NCBI GenBank assembly: GCA_026987795.1
Contig: JALSMF010000188.1
Coordinates: 1-17,968, forward strand
DNA from: Bacteroidales bacterium
GTDB lineage: Bacteria; Bacteroidota; Bacteroidia; Bacteroidales; JAADGE01
DNA length: 17,968 nucleotides
Reading direction: 5' to 3'
The position numbers were made by a program, and so were the translations under genes. This document shows positions 1 through 8,675 of the stretch, piece after piece (position 1 is the stretch's first letter; every line of letters begins with the position of its first letter). The notes under the pieces are model-generated. The model was not told the origin of the DNA and did no database searches. It was given only the letters and a program-made list of their open reading frames with translations.

Positions 1-2242
1 GCTTATACATAATGGCTTAGGAGGGGTTATGATAGCGCACCTCAATATTCCTTCGCTTGATTCGGCAACAAATTCGGTATCAAGCCTTTCAAAACCTGTT
101 GTTACCGATTTGCTGAAAAATGATTTGGGCTTTAAAGGTCTCATTTTTACCGATGCTCTCGGAATGCACGGTGTTACCAAATATTACAAACCCGGAGAAA
201 CCGAAGTTGCCGCTTTGCTTGCAGGTGTTGATATATTACTTATGCCGAAAGATGTTCCTTTGGCTTTCAGAAAAATAAAAAATGCAATAAAATCAGGAAA
301 AATATCACAAAAAGAGATAGATAAACGCTGCAAAAAAATACTTATTGCCAAACAATGGATGCAGCTTAACAAATTTAAACCTGTTGAAATCGAAAATATT
401 TATGAAGATTTAAATTCAGATTATGCAAAATACCTTAACAGAAAACTTACTGAAGCAGCTCTTACTCTGGCAGTAAATAAAAAACGCATAATACCGTTTA
501 AAAATCTTGATACAGATAAAATTGCATCAATTTCCGTAGGAAACGGGTCAATAAGCAATTTTCAAAAAAGGCTGTTACAATATGACGATGTTGATAACTA
601 TTCGATAAGAAAAAATTCAGACATAAAAATATTTGACGCAAAAATAAAGCAACTTGCAAAATACGATAAAGTAATTGTAAGTATTCACCAAATGAGCCGA
701 AAACCTCCCTATTTCGGAGTTAACACAAAAACGATTGATTTCGCAGACAAACTTTCCCGAAAAACAAAAGTCATTTTGGTAATTTTCGGAAATCCCTATG
801 TCCTCAGAAACTTTAAAAATCCCGAAAATTTACAAGCAGTTTTAGTTTCATACAATGACAGAAAAATTACACGCGACCTCTCCGCACAACTTCTTTTCGG
901 AGGTATAACGGCACAAGGAAAACTTCCCGTTTCTGCCGGAAAATTGTTTCCTGCCGGAAAAGGAAAACTGTTTATGCGAAACAGACTGAAATACTCTGTG
1001 CCCGAAGAGCTTAACATAGATAAAGATACATTGAAAAAAATTGATTCCGTTATGCTTGATGCAATAGCACAGGGAGCAACCCCCGGAGGTGTTATAATAG
1101 GAATAAAGAAAGGTATTGTATTTTACAGAAAATCATTTGGTTATCATACATATAAAAAGCGTAGAAAAACAAAAATAACCGACATATTCGATTTGGCTTC
1201 AGTTACAAAAATTGCCGGAACATTGCCGGTTATTATGAAAATGTATGAAGAAAACAAACTTGATATTAATGCAAAATTATCAGACTATCTGCCCGAACTC
1301 AAAGGAACAAATAAGGAAAATATAACAATTAAAGATATTCTGGCTCATCAGGCAAGGCTTAAACCCTGGATACCTTTTTATCTTGATACCTATGAAGATG
1401 AAAATCACACAAAATTGAATCCTGAGATATATTCTGATTATAAATCTGAAAAATATCCCGTACAAGTAGCTGATAATCTTTATATCACAAAGTCTTATAC
1501 AGATACGATTTATGAAAAAATATATAAATCAGAACTCCGTAAAAGAAAAAAATATAAATACAGCGATTTAGGGTTTATTCTTTTTCATAAAATGATTGAA
1601 GAACAAACCGGATTAAAACAGGAAAATTATGTATCGGAATATTTTTATAATAAATTAGGAGCTGTAACTTTGGGATATTTACCTCTTAAACACTTCAAGA
1701 AAACAGAAATTATACCGACGGAAAATGATGATTTCTTCCGACATCAAATCATACGGGGATATGTTCACGATTATGCGGCAGCAATGCTCGGAGGAGTAAG
1801 CGGGCACGCAGGGCTTTTTTCTGATGCCGATGATATTGCCAAAATGATGCAAATGTATTTGCAATACGGACACTACGGAGGCAGAAGATATTTTAAATCA
1901 TCTGTGGTAAAACTATTCACGTCTTGTGCATTTTGCAAAAACGGAAATCGCAGAGCTCTCGGTTTCGACCGTGTTTTACGACCGGAAGGCGGACCGGCAT
2001 CTCAACTTGCCTCCGATAAAAGTTTCGGACATTCGGGATTTACCGGCATACTCGTTTGGGCTGATCCGGAATATGATTTTGTTTACATATTTTTGTCAAA
2101 CAGAACCTTCCCGACAAGTGAAAATAAAAAACTCATAAAAATGGATGTCAGAACCAAAATTCAGGATTATTTCTATAAGTCATTTCCTGAATATTATGAC
2201 TTAACCTCTGAAAAATCAAACGAAAACAAAAAACATTTATGA
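1..2242 (+). CDS. GH3 (beta-N-acetylhexosaminidase-like) / class C beta-lactamase-like serine hydrolase fusion, 5' truncated
   Basis: The reading frame is open from base 2, so the gene begins upstream of the window; the ATG at 29 is internal. The N-terminal part is the end of a glycoside hydrolase family 3 barrel. The motif MIAHLNIP is followed by GFKGLIFTDALGM, where Asp42 (counted from base 29) is the expected nucleophile of NagZ-type enzymes. The preceding Lys-His loop lies outside the window. Residues about 140-330 look like the GH3 C-terminal alpha/beta domain. From about 335 to the end is a serine hydrolase of the class C beta-lactamase/esterase family, with Ser391-Val-Thr-Lys394, Tyr511-Ser-Asp and His668-Ser-Gly in place of Lys-Thr-Gly. 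Such fusions occur in Bacteroidetes and are usually exported, but the signal peptide cannot be seen here. The likely role is cleavage of beta-linked GlcNAc in peptidoglycan or glycans plus an amidase, esterase or peptidase activity. The stop overlaps the next gene by ATGA. Confidence 0.88.
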   Translation, partial: LIHNGLGGVMIAHLNIPSLDSATNSVSSLSKPVVTDLLKNDLGFKGLIFTDALGMHGVTKYYKPGETEVAALLAGVDILLMPKDVPLAFRKIKNAIKSGKISQKEIDKRCKKILIAKQWMQLNKFKPVEIENIYEDLNSDYAKYLNRKLTEAALTLAVNKKRIIPFKNLDTDKIASISVGNGSISNFQKRLLQYDDVDNYSIRKNSDIKIFDAKIKQLAKYDKVIVSIHQMSRKPPYFGVNTKTIDFADKLSRKTKVILVIFGNPYVLRNFKNPENLQAVLVSYNDRKITRDLSAQLLFGGITAQGKLPVSAGKLFPAGKGKLFMRNRLKYSVPEELNIDKDTLKKIDSVMLDAIAQGATPGGVIIGIKKGIVFYRKSFGYHTYKKRRKTKITDIFDLASVTKIAGTLPVIMKMYEENKLDINAKLSDYLPELKGTNKENITIKDILAHQARLKPWIPFYLDTYEDENHTKLNPEIYSDYKSEKYPVQVADNLYITKSYTDTIYEKIYKSELRKRKKYKYSDLGFILFHKMIEEQTGLKQENYVSEYFYNKLGAVTLGYLPLKHFKKTEIIPTENDDFFRHQIIRGYVHDYAAAMLGGVSGHAGLFSDADDIAKMMQMYLQYGHYGGRRYFKSSVVKLFTSCAFCKNGNRRALGFDRVLRPEGGPASQLASDKSFGHSGFTGILVWADPEYDFVYIFLSNRTFPTSENKKLIKMDVRTKIQDYFYKSFPEYYDLTSEKSNENKKHL

Positions 2243-2967
2243 TAAAAGCATTTATCCTTGCCGCAGGTCTCGGAACCCGGTTGAAACAACTTACCTGTAA
2301 TAAGCCTAAAGCATTGGTATTACTTAATAAAAAACCGCTTTTAGAGCATACAATTCTGAATCTTAAATCGCAGGGAATTAATGATTTTATTGTAAACGTT
2401 CACCATTTCCCGGATCAAATAATTAACTTTCTGAAAGAAAAAAATAATTTCGGGTGCAATATTCAAATATCAGACGAAAGAGAAAAATTGCTGGATACCG
2501 GGGGAGCTTTGCTGTTTGCAAAAAACAAACTGAAAGATGCCGAACATATCCTTATACATAATGTAGATATTTTTTCTGATATTGACATAAAAGAATTCAC
2601 GGCAAATCATATAAAAAACAGTGCTTTGGCAACACTTGCGGTCCATAGCTCAAATTCTTCAAGAAAATTATCTTTTAACGAAAATATGCAACTTTGTATG
2701 TGGAAAAACATACAAACGGGAGAAATAAAAAAAATAAGAAATTGCAACGAAAAATTGTCGGATTTTTCATTTACGGGCATACATATTATTAGTAATGAAA
2801 TATTTAAGCATATAACAGAAACAGGAAAATTTTCAGTAATTGATTTATATTTGCGATTGGCAGAGAAACATAAAATTATCGGCAGCAAAGCAGATTACAA
2901 TTATTGGTTTGACCTCGGAAGACAGGAAACCCTTAAAAGAGCCGAAAACATAATACGAAAAACATAG
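2239..2967 (+). CDS. Sugar-1-phosphate nucleotidyltransferase, MurU-like
   Basis: A 242-residue nucleotidyltransferase of the GT-A fold. The N-terminal signature LAAGLGTRL (residues 7-15) and the following KPKAL (22-26) form the nucleotide and pyrophosphate site. Asp110 in HNVD and Asp225 in WFDLG are the expected metal-binding acids, and LDTGGAL (85-91) is the sugar-nucleotide loop typical of MurU and mannose-1-phosphate guanylyltransferase relatives. The family transfers NMP from an NTP to a sugar 1-phosphate in the cytosol. The start codon overlaps the stop of the GH3/serine-hydrolase gene (ATGA), so the two are probably translationally coupled. A GH3 muropeptide-type hydrolase next to a MurU-like enzyme suggests recycling of N-acetylmuramate to UDP-MurNAc. 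The AmgK-type kinase that usually accompanies MurU is not in the window. A GDP-mannose or heptose-nucleotide role cannot be excluded from sequence alone. Confidence 0.82.
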   Translation: MIKAFILAAGLGTRLKQLTCNKPKALVLLNKKPLLEHTILNLKSQGINDFIVNVHHFPDQIINFLKEKNNFGCNIQISDEREKLLDTGGALLFAKNKLKDAEHILIHNVDIFSDIDIKEFTANHIKNSALATLAVHSSNSSRKLSFNENMQLCMWKNIQTGEIKKIRNCNEKLSDFSFTGIHIISNEIFKHITETGKFSVIDLYLRLAEKHKIIGSKADYNYWFDLGRQETLKRAENIIRKT

Positions 2968-3027
2968 TGCAAAAATGCAACTGTAATATATATTTTGTGT
3001 CTTTAATTGTATAATAATTTATTTTTT

Positions 3028-5784
3028 ATGAAAATTTTGAAATATACTTTTTTTGCGATATTTGTCCTTATTATCGGTAATAACTTAACAGCCCAAGAAA
3101 CCAAAATATCAGAAGCGTTAAAAACAAAAACGATATTATCCGATAAAGATTTATTCTCCGTTTGGATATTTTTCAGAGATAAAGGAGGTGATATAAAAGC
3201 AAAACTTTCCGCAGCAGAAAGCAAACTTCCCGAAAATGCCGTTGAACGCAGAAAAAAATTAATGAAAAATAAAGAAACAGTCGCTACTTTTTACGATATT
3301 TCGGTTTTGAATACTTATGTTTCCGAAATATCAAAACATATTATAAAGTTAAGACATAAATCTAATTGGCTGAATGCCGTTTCGGCAGAAGTTAATAAAA
3401 GTCAAATAAATGAAATAGCATCGCTGAATTTCGTGAAAAAAATCGACATTGTAAGAAAAGCAAAAATAAAACGGGAAGAACCGAAATTTAACTTCGCTTC
3501 CGCATATCATAATTATACTTTCCCCGAATCAATAAAATATAACCTAAATTACGGTCCGTCTTTAAATCAGAATGAGCAAATTAATGTTCCTGCCGCACAC
3601 GATTTAGGATATAACGGGAATGGAGTTATTATTTGTGTAATGGATGCAGGTTTCAATAATCTTGGTCATCAGGCTTTTGCAAATATGCAGGCAGAAAACA
3701 GATTACTCGGAACTTGGGATTTTGTGAATAATGATACAATTGTTGACGACCAGGCAGATATGGGAAACGGCGACCACGGAACAATGACTTTAAGCACCAT
3801 AGGCGGATTTTACCAAGGGCAACTTATAGGTCCGGCATACGGTGCAAAATTTATTCTTGCAAAAACCGAAAATACCGACAGCGAAACAACGGTAGAAGAA
3901 GATAATTGGGTTGCCGCTATGGAATGGGCTGAAAATAATTGGGGACCCGATATTGCATCTACATCACTCGGTTACATAGGTTTTGATGACGGAACAGGCT
4001 ACAGTGCCGCAGAACTTGACGGGAATACAGCAACAATCACAATAGGGGCAGATATTGCCGCAAGTTTGGGTATTCTCGTAGTTAATTCCGCCGGTAATGA
4101 AGGCAGCGGAACAACAACAATCGGTGCACCTGCCGACGGTGACAGTGTTCTTGCCGTAGGTGCCGTTGATGCCGACGGTTACAGAGCTTATTTCAGTTCT
4201 GTAGGACCTTCCGGTGACGGAAGAATAAAACCCGAAGTTATGGCTCAAGGTTACAATGTAACAGTGGCATCTCCTTACTCTGTTGACGGCTATACAACTG
4301 CAAGCGGAACATCTTTTTCTTGTCCGCTTACGGCAGGTGCTGCCGCAATTTTAATGCAAATGCTTCCTTCGGTAAGTAATATGGATATTTTTGAAGCACT
4401 GAAAATGACAGCAAGTAATCACGAAACTCCGAACAATGAATACGGTTGGGGAATAATTGATATTATGGCGGCATATCAATATTTTTTACCGGAAATTATA
4501 CATAACCCCTTATTCGACACAGAGAATTATAACGGTCCGTATACAGTAACCGCCCGAATTAACAGCAGAACTGCACTGATTTCAGGCGGACAAAAAGTAT
4601 ATTGGCGTAAAGACGGCGGCACTTGGCAAAACATTACCATGACAGAAAATAACGGCATATGGTCGGCAGATATTCCGGGCGACGGAACTACGGGCATTTA
4701 TGATTACTATATACAAGCACAAAATGATATTAGCACAAGAACACTGCCTGAAAAAGCTCCTCTTACTTATTTCACATTTAATGCCGCACCGGATAACACG
4801 GTACCGGTAATATTGCATAATCCGATTAAAGAATATTACATAAACCTTTGGAACGATGCAAAAGTTACGGCTGAAATAACGGATAATACGGGTATTGACC
4901 TGCAGAATTCTTATACAGAATGGAAAATAAACGGGAATGCTCAAAATAATTTAATTTTTACTTATAAAGGTAATAATATATATACAGCAGATTTTCCCGG
5001 TGCAGAGCTAAATATCGGTGATGTTATAAGTTACAGAATCGTTGCAAAAGACAATGCAAACAACCAACATACGACTTTTTTTCCGGAAAGCGGATATAAC
5101 GACTTCAGCATTACCGACAGAATAAGTTTTGAACAAAATCAATTTTCGCATAACTGGATATTTGAAGGTAATAAAAATTGGTTTGTCAGTTCTGACCAAG
5201 CTCAAGACGGAACATATGCCGCAGAATCAGGCACTGTCACTGATAATGAGACAAGTTCGTTGAGTTTAGAATTTATTTGTGAACAAGATTGTGATATTAG
5301 TTTTTGGAAAAAAATATCATCGGAAGAAAATTGGGACTATCTAAGATTTTATATCAACGGAATGCTTCAAAATGAATGGTCGGGAGAGGTACCTTGGAGT
5401 AATGAAACTTTCCCCGTTTCGGCGGGAACATACAATCTTAAATGGGAATATTATAAAGACGGTTCGGTGTCTTCAGGCAGTGATTGTGCTTGGATAGATA
5501 ATATTACTTTATCAACGGCGGTTTCTGTAAATGACATAAAACACGGAAAATTTGCAAAAATATACCCTAATCCGGCGAAAGATTATATAAATATCTTATT
5601 GTCAGGCAATAGCAAAATTTATGAAGTTGAAATTTATGATGTTGCCGGGCAAAAATTAATTATAAAGAACGTTTCTTCTGAGAATATTTTAATTGATACT
5701 TCCGATTTAAGAGCCGGGATTTATTTTTTGAGAATAAGCTCAGATAAAGAGTCTTTTTTAAGAAAAGTTGTAATTTCAAGATAG
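3028..5784 (+). CDS. Secreted subtilisin-like (S8) serine protease with type IX sorting domain
   Basis: A 918-residue secreted protease. I place the start at the ATG at 3028, because it begins a clean signal peptide (MKILKYTFF..., cleavage near TAQ at about residue 23); an in-frame TTG at 3007 would add seven residues ahead of it. A propeptide-like region runs to about residue 165. The S8 catalytic domain (about 185-490) shows Asp206 in VMDAG, His250 in GDHGT, oxyanion Asn357 in SAGNEG and Ser429 in GTSFSCP, so it should be active. Two Ig-like beta-sandwich segments follow (about 495-590 and 595-700), then a jelly-roll/MAM-like region with SFWKK and WIDNI (about 705-835). The last 75 or so residues are a type A sorting domain with KIYPNP and a basic C-terminus, known to direct export through PorSS and removal by PorU. 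It probably degrades extracellular protein. It forms its own unit and ends at a hairpin terminator. Confidence 0.93.
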   Translation: MKILKYTFFAIFVLIIGNNLTAQETKISEALKTKTILSDKDLFSVWIFFRDKGGDIKAKLSAAESKLPENAVERRKKLMKNKETVATFYDISVLNTYVSEISKHIIKLRHKSNWLNAVSAEVNKSQINEIASLNFVKKIDIVRKAKIKREEPKFNFASAYHNYTFPESIKYNLNYGPSLNQNEQINVPAAHDLGYNGNGVIICVMDAGFNNLGHQAFANMQAENRLLGTWDFVNNDTIVDDQADMGNGDHGTMTLSTIGGFYQGQLIGPAYGAKFILAKTENTDSETTVEEDNWVAAMEWAENNWGPDIASTSLGYIGFDDGTGYSAAELDGNTATITIGADIAASLGILVVNSAGNEGSGTTTIGAPADGDSVLAVGAVDADGYRAYFSSVGPSGDGRIKPEVMAQGYNVTVASPYSVDGYTTASGTSFSCPLTAGAAAILMQMLPSVSNMDIFEALKMTASNHETPNNEYGWGIIDIMAAYQYFLPEIIHNPLFDTENYNGPYTVTARINSRTALISGGQKVYWRKDGGTWQNITMTENNGIWSADIPGDGTTGIYDYYIQAQNDISTRTLPEKAPLTYFTFNAAPDNTVPVILHNPIKEYYINLWNDAKVTAEITDNTGIDLQNSYTEWKINGNAQNNLIFTYKGNNIYTADFPGAELNIGDVISYRIVAKDNANNQHTTFFPESGYNDFSITDRISFEQNQFSHNWIFEGNKNWFVSSDQAQDGTYAAESGTVTDNETSSLSLEFICEQDCDISFWKKISSEENWDYLRFYINGMLQNEWSGEVPWSNETFPVSAGTYNLKWEYYKDGSVSSGSDCAWIDNITLSTAVSVNDIKHGKFAKIYPNPAKDYINILLSGNSKIYEVEIYDVAGQKLIIKNVSSENILIDTSDLRAGIYFLRISSDKESFLRKVVISR

Positions 5785-5792
5785 ATATATAA

Positions 5793-5833
5793 AAAAAAGA
5801 TGTTGCCGTAAAAATTGTGACAACATCTTTTTT
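5793..5833. terminator. Bidirectional intrinsic terminator
   Basis: The arms AGATGTTG (5798-5805) and CAACATCT (5821-5828) are perfectly complementary, separated by a 15-nt loop. Six flanking A residues (5793-5798) and six T residues (5828-5833) extend the stem and give a U-tract on either strand. It sits between the convergent protease (ends 5784) and cytochrome c peroxidase (ends 5852) genes and can serve both. Confidence 0.85.
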
Positions 5834-5851
5834 GAGATTAATCAAGGAGGG

Positions 5852-6907
5852 TTACGGAATTTCCGGTGCGGTTTTTACTTCTTCGCTTAAATCTCCCGTA
5901 AGGGTTGATAAAAATGCGACAATATCATCAGTTTCGGCGTCTGTCAGTTCTTGTCCCAGTTCTGTAATTGCCATAATTTTTACAGCCTCTTTCAGACTTT
6001 TTACACTTCCGTCGTGGAAATACGGATATGTTTTTTCAACATTTCTGAGAGCTGAAGTTCTGAAAACAAACATATCTTTATCCTCTTTTGTTAATGCATA
6101 AAGCCCTTCATCTGTTTTAACGCTGTCTATAACTTCCGTATAATCTTTATGGATTCCGAACTTCATCATTAAATCTCCTCCTAATCCTGCACCTGAGTGG
6201 CAAGCAGTGCAACCTTTATTCATAAATGTTTCCAGCCCTTTTTTCTCTTGTGAATTTAAAGCTGTTAGGTCTCCGTTCAAAAACTTGTCAAATCTGTCTG
6301 TTGTCATCAAAGTTCTTTCAAAAGCACCTATTGCTTTTTTAAGGTTTTCAAAAGTTAAAGAATTTGCGTCTTCCGGAAATGCTTCGGTAAACATTTTTTT
6401 GTAAGCTTCAACTTTGCTTAGTCGGTTAATAACAAAGGCTTCATCGGGCATTGCCATTTCAACCGGGTTTGTTACGGGCATACCGGCTTGTTCTTCAACA
6501 TCTTTTGCTCTTCCGTCCCAAAACTGAACTTTTTGAATGGCAGAATTTAAGACAGTGGGAGAGTTTCGCGGACCTAAACCGCCGTTGTCTCCGGGAGAAG
6601 TCGGCAGGTTGTCAACACCGAAAGTTGAAAGATTATGGCATGTGTTACAACTTTGAGTTTCTTTAAAAGACAGTCGATTGTCAAAATAAAGAATTTTTCC
6701 GAGTTTTACTTTGGCATCGGTAATCTTATTGTCCGGATTTTCTGCAACTTCCGGTAATGTTGCAAATACGGTTTTTGCTTTTCCGAGCAGAGCCATATCT
6801 GCTTTTGCAACGGAATCTGCAGAACTTTTGTCGTTTTGCTTATCGGTATTTTCACCGCAAGAAGCAAAAAATAAGGCAATTAATAAAATAATAACGGAGT
6901 TTTTCAT
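5852..6907 (-). CDS. Di-heme cytochrome c peroxidase, lipoprotein
   Basis: A 351-residue bacterial cytochrome c peroxidase (CcpA/MauG superfamily). It reduces hydrogen peroxide to water in the periplasm with electrons from small cytochromes or quinol-linked donors. The N-terminus is a lipoprotein signal ending in FASC, with the lipidated residue Cys17. Two c-type heme sites are visible: Cys87-Asn-Thr-Cys90-His91 and Cys233-Thr-Ala-Cys236-His237. Trp130 in QFWDGRA is the conserved residue expected between the hemes, and Met312 in IMAITELG fits the distal Met ligand of the electron-transfer heme. Length is normal for the family plus a short Asn/Lys/Ser linker after the lipobox. It lies 44 bp downstream of proS on the same strand and I see no good TAnnTTTG element in that gap, so it may be read from the proS promoter. 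Confidence 0.94.
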   Translation of the reverse strand: MKNSVIILLIALFFASCGENTDKQNDKSSADSVAKADMALLGKAKTVFATLPEVAENPDNKITDAKVKLGKILYFDNRLSFKETQSCNTCHNLSTFGVDNLPTSPGDNGGLGPRNSPTVLNSAIQKVQFWDGRAKDVEEQAGMPVTNPVEMAMPDEAFVINRLSKVEAYKKMFTEAFPEDANSLTFENLKKAIGAFERTLMTTDRFDKFLNGDLTALNSQEKKGLETFMNKGCTACHSGAGLGGDLMMKFGIHKDYTEVIDSVKTDEGLYALTKEDKDMFVFRTSALRNVEKTYPYFHDGSVKSLKEAVKIMAITELGQELTDAETDDIVAFLSTLTGDLSEEVKTAPEIP

Positions 6908-6951
6908 AACTTTTAAATTTTAAACTTGTGAATATAATAATGACATCTAAA

Positions 6952-8421
6952 TTAATATGCTTTTGCAAAAAGGGCTCTTCTTTTTGACGGTTTGCCCGTA
7001 ACTATACATTTTCCTTCTTCTTCCGGGCTGTCAAACGGAATATTTCTGATAGTTGCTTTTGTTTCTTGTTGTATTTTTTCTTCGGTTTCGGCAGTTCCGT
7101 CCCAGTGTGCCAAAACAAAACCGCCTTTTTCGATAATTTTTTTAAACTCATCGTAAGTATCAGCTTTAAATGTATTTTCTTTTCTGAATTTCAAAGCTTT
7201 TTTAAAAATATTATCCTGAATTTCATGAAGCAGATCTTTTATGATATTTTCGATACCTTCTATATTATAAATTTTCTTTTCGGAAGTATCTCTGCGAGCA
7301 AGTTCAATAGTTCCGTTTTCAATATCTCTCGGACCTATTGCTAAACGTATCGGAACCCCTTTTAGTTCCCATTCCGCAAATTTAAAGCCCGGGCGTTGTG
7401 TTGTCCTGTCGTCAAACTTGAAAGATATATCTTTTGTTTTTAATTTTTCGGTAATTTCCTTAACTTTTATTCTTATGGTTTCAAGCTGGTCTTCATTTTT
7501 GTATATGGGAACAATAACTACCTGTATAGGAGCAAGTTTTGGAGGTAACACTAAACCTTTATCATCGGAATGTGCCATAATTAAAGCACCCATCAGTCTT
7601 GTGGAAACTCCCCATGAAGAAGCCCATACATATTCTTCATTTCCTTCTTTGCTTGTAAATTTTACCTCAAAGGCTTTTGCAAAATTTTGTCCTAAGAAAT
7701 GTGATGTTCCGGCTTGCAGTGCTTTTCCGTCTTGCATCATTGCTTCAATAGACAATGTATCTAAAGCTCCTGCAAAACGTTCGGACTCGGATTTTGAACC
7801 TTTTATTACAGGCATTGCCATCCATTTTTCAGCAAATTCGGCATATATGTCGAGCATTTGCTTTGTTTCGGCTATTGCCTCTTCGGCAGTTGCGTGTGCC
7901 GTATGTCCTTCCTGCCATAAAAATTCAGAAGTTCTTAAAAATAATCTTGTTCTCATTTCCCATCTTACAACATTTGCCCACTGGTTTATAAGTATCGGTA
8001 AATCTCTGTATGAGTGAATCCATTTTTTGTATGTGCTCCAAATGATGGTTTCTGATGTAGGGCGGACAATTAATTCTTCCTCAAGTTTGGCGTTTTCATC
8101 AACTACAATTTCTCCTTTTTGATTTGTTTTAAGGCGATAATGGGTAACGACTGCACATTCTTTTGCAAAACCGTCAACATGGCTTGCTTCCTTCGTAAAA
8201 TATGATTTTGGAATAAATAAGGGGAAATATGCATTTTGGTGTCCGGTTTCTTTGAACATTTTATCTAATTGTTCTTTCATCTTTTCCCAAATTGCATATC
8301 CGTAAGGTTTTATTACCATACTGCCTCTGACACCCGAATTTTCTGCTAAATCAGCTTTAACAACTATATCGTTATACCATTTTGAGTAGTCCTCCTGTCT
8401 TGATGTTATTCCTTTTGACAT
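6952..8421 (-). CDS. proS: Prolyl-tRNA synthetase, archaeal/eukaryotic type
   Basis: A 489-residue class II aminoacyl-tRNA synthetase that charges tRNA-Pro with proline in the cytosol. It is the short ProS form: there is no inserted editing domain between motifs 2 and 3, unlike the roughly 570-residue E. coli form. Visible elements in order are motif 1 (about 31-50), the proline-binding PTSE loop (121-124), motif 2 with Arg153-Trp-Glu, the [11 protein letters not shown] strand (237-247), motif 3 with [15 protein letters not shown] (273-287), an anticodon-binding domain (about 298-400) and a C-terminal domain ending in Ala-Tyr, as usual for this type. Only one Cys (472) remains where Thermus-type enzymes use a Cys-rich zinc site, so zinc binding there is doubtful. 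A close promoter match lies just upstream. Confidence 0.97.
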   Translation of the reverse strand: MSKGITSRQEDYSKWYNDIVVKADLAENSGVRGSMVIKPYGYAIWEKMKEQLDKMFKETGHQNAYFPLFIPKSYFTKEASHVDGFAKECAVVTHYRLKTNQKGEIVVDENAKLEEELIVRPTSETIIWSTYKKWIHSYRDLPILINQWANVVRWEMRTRLFLRTSEFLWQEGHTAHATAEEAIAETKQMLDIYAEFAEKWMAMPVIKGSKSESERFAGALDTLSIEAMMQDGKALQAGTSHFLGQNFAKAFEVKFTSKEGNEEYVWASSWGVSTRLMGALIMAHSDDKGLVLPPKLAPIQVVIVPIYKNEDQLETIRIKVKEITEKLKTKDISFKFDDRTTQRPGFKFAEWELKGVPIRLAIGPRDIENGTIELARRDTSEKKIYNIEGIENIIKDLLHEIQDNIFKKALKFRKENTFKADTYDEFKKIIEKGGFVLAHWDGTAETEEKIQQETKATIRNIPFDSPEEEGKCIVTGKPSKRRALFAKAY

Positions 8422-8449
8422 TATTTTTAGTTTTTATTCATTTGCTCTG

Positions 8450-8479
8450 CAAAAATATAACATATTTCTTTAAAAACAA
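8450..8479 (-). promoter_or_regulatory. Promoter for proS (Bacteroidetes sigma-type)
   Basis: On the minus strand, TTG (8479-8477) is followed after 19 bp by TATTTTTG (8457-8450). This matches the Bacteroidetes -33/-7 consensus TTG-N19-TAnnTTTG. Transcription would start near 8443, leaving a leader of about 20 nt before the proS ATG. Confidence 0.72.
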
Positions 8480-8597
8480 CATAAAACCGGTATTTAAAAA
8501 ATCGAAAAATATATTAAAAAGCCTCTTAAAATCATATTCTTATAAAATTTAAGTTTGCAATAATATTATTTTCAGATATTTGTATTAAAAAATATAT

Positions 8598-8615
8598 ATA
8601 CCTAAAATTAGGTAT
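8598..8615. promoter_or_regulatory. Perfect 18-bp palindrome, putative operator
   Basis: ATACCTAA (8598-8605) and TTAGGTAT (8608-8615) are exact inverted repeats separated by AA. The right arm touches the -33 TTG (8615-8617) of the promoter for the 8676 operon, a position from which a bound dimer would block RNA polymerase. The ATAC...GTAT ends recall sites of some Rrf2-family regulators, but assignment to any regulator is inference; no regulator gene is in the window. Confidence 0.55.
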
Positions 8616-8645
8616 TGTTTCGGAATTTTAAATAGTTTATATTTG
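8615..8645 (+). promoter_or_regulatory. Promoter for the DUF1858/DUF2249 operon
   Basis: TTG at 8615-8617, a 20-bp spacer, then TATATTTG at 8638-8645 match the Bacteroidetes -33/-7 pattern. The start site would fall near 8651, giving a leader of about 25 nt. The -33 element is overlapped by the 8598-8615 palindrome. Confidence 0.72.
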
Positions 8646-8675
8646 CATCATTAAGCTTATTTAATCTAAATAAAG

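Noticed and set aside
20..31. ATG at 29 preceded by AGGAGGGG as the true start of the first gene
   Set aside because: The frame is open to the window edge and encodes conserved GH3 sequence upstream of this ATG; the gene is cut by the window, and the SD-like run is coding (Gly-Gly).
2981..2997. Promoter for the S8 protease (TATATTTTG)
   Set aside because: The spacing inside the -7 motif is off by one and there is no TTG at -33.
3007..3027. TTG start for the S8 protease
   Set aside because: The ATG at 3028 begins a textbook signal peptide; the extra seven residues add nothing recognisable.
7418..8017. Long open frame antisense to proS
   Set aside because: Serine- and Phe-rich composition with no recognisable domain; it mirrors the proS coding frame.
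8550..8557. TAAGTTTG as a second promoter upstream of 8676
   Set aside because: Matches TAnnTTTG but has no TTG at the proper -33 distance; the match at 8638-8645 is closer and better supported.
8559..8570. Palindrome AATAATATTATT upstream of the operon
   Set aside because: Pure A/T in a very AT-rich gap; expected by chance and not placed at a promoter element.
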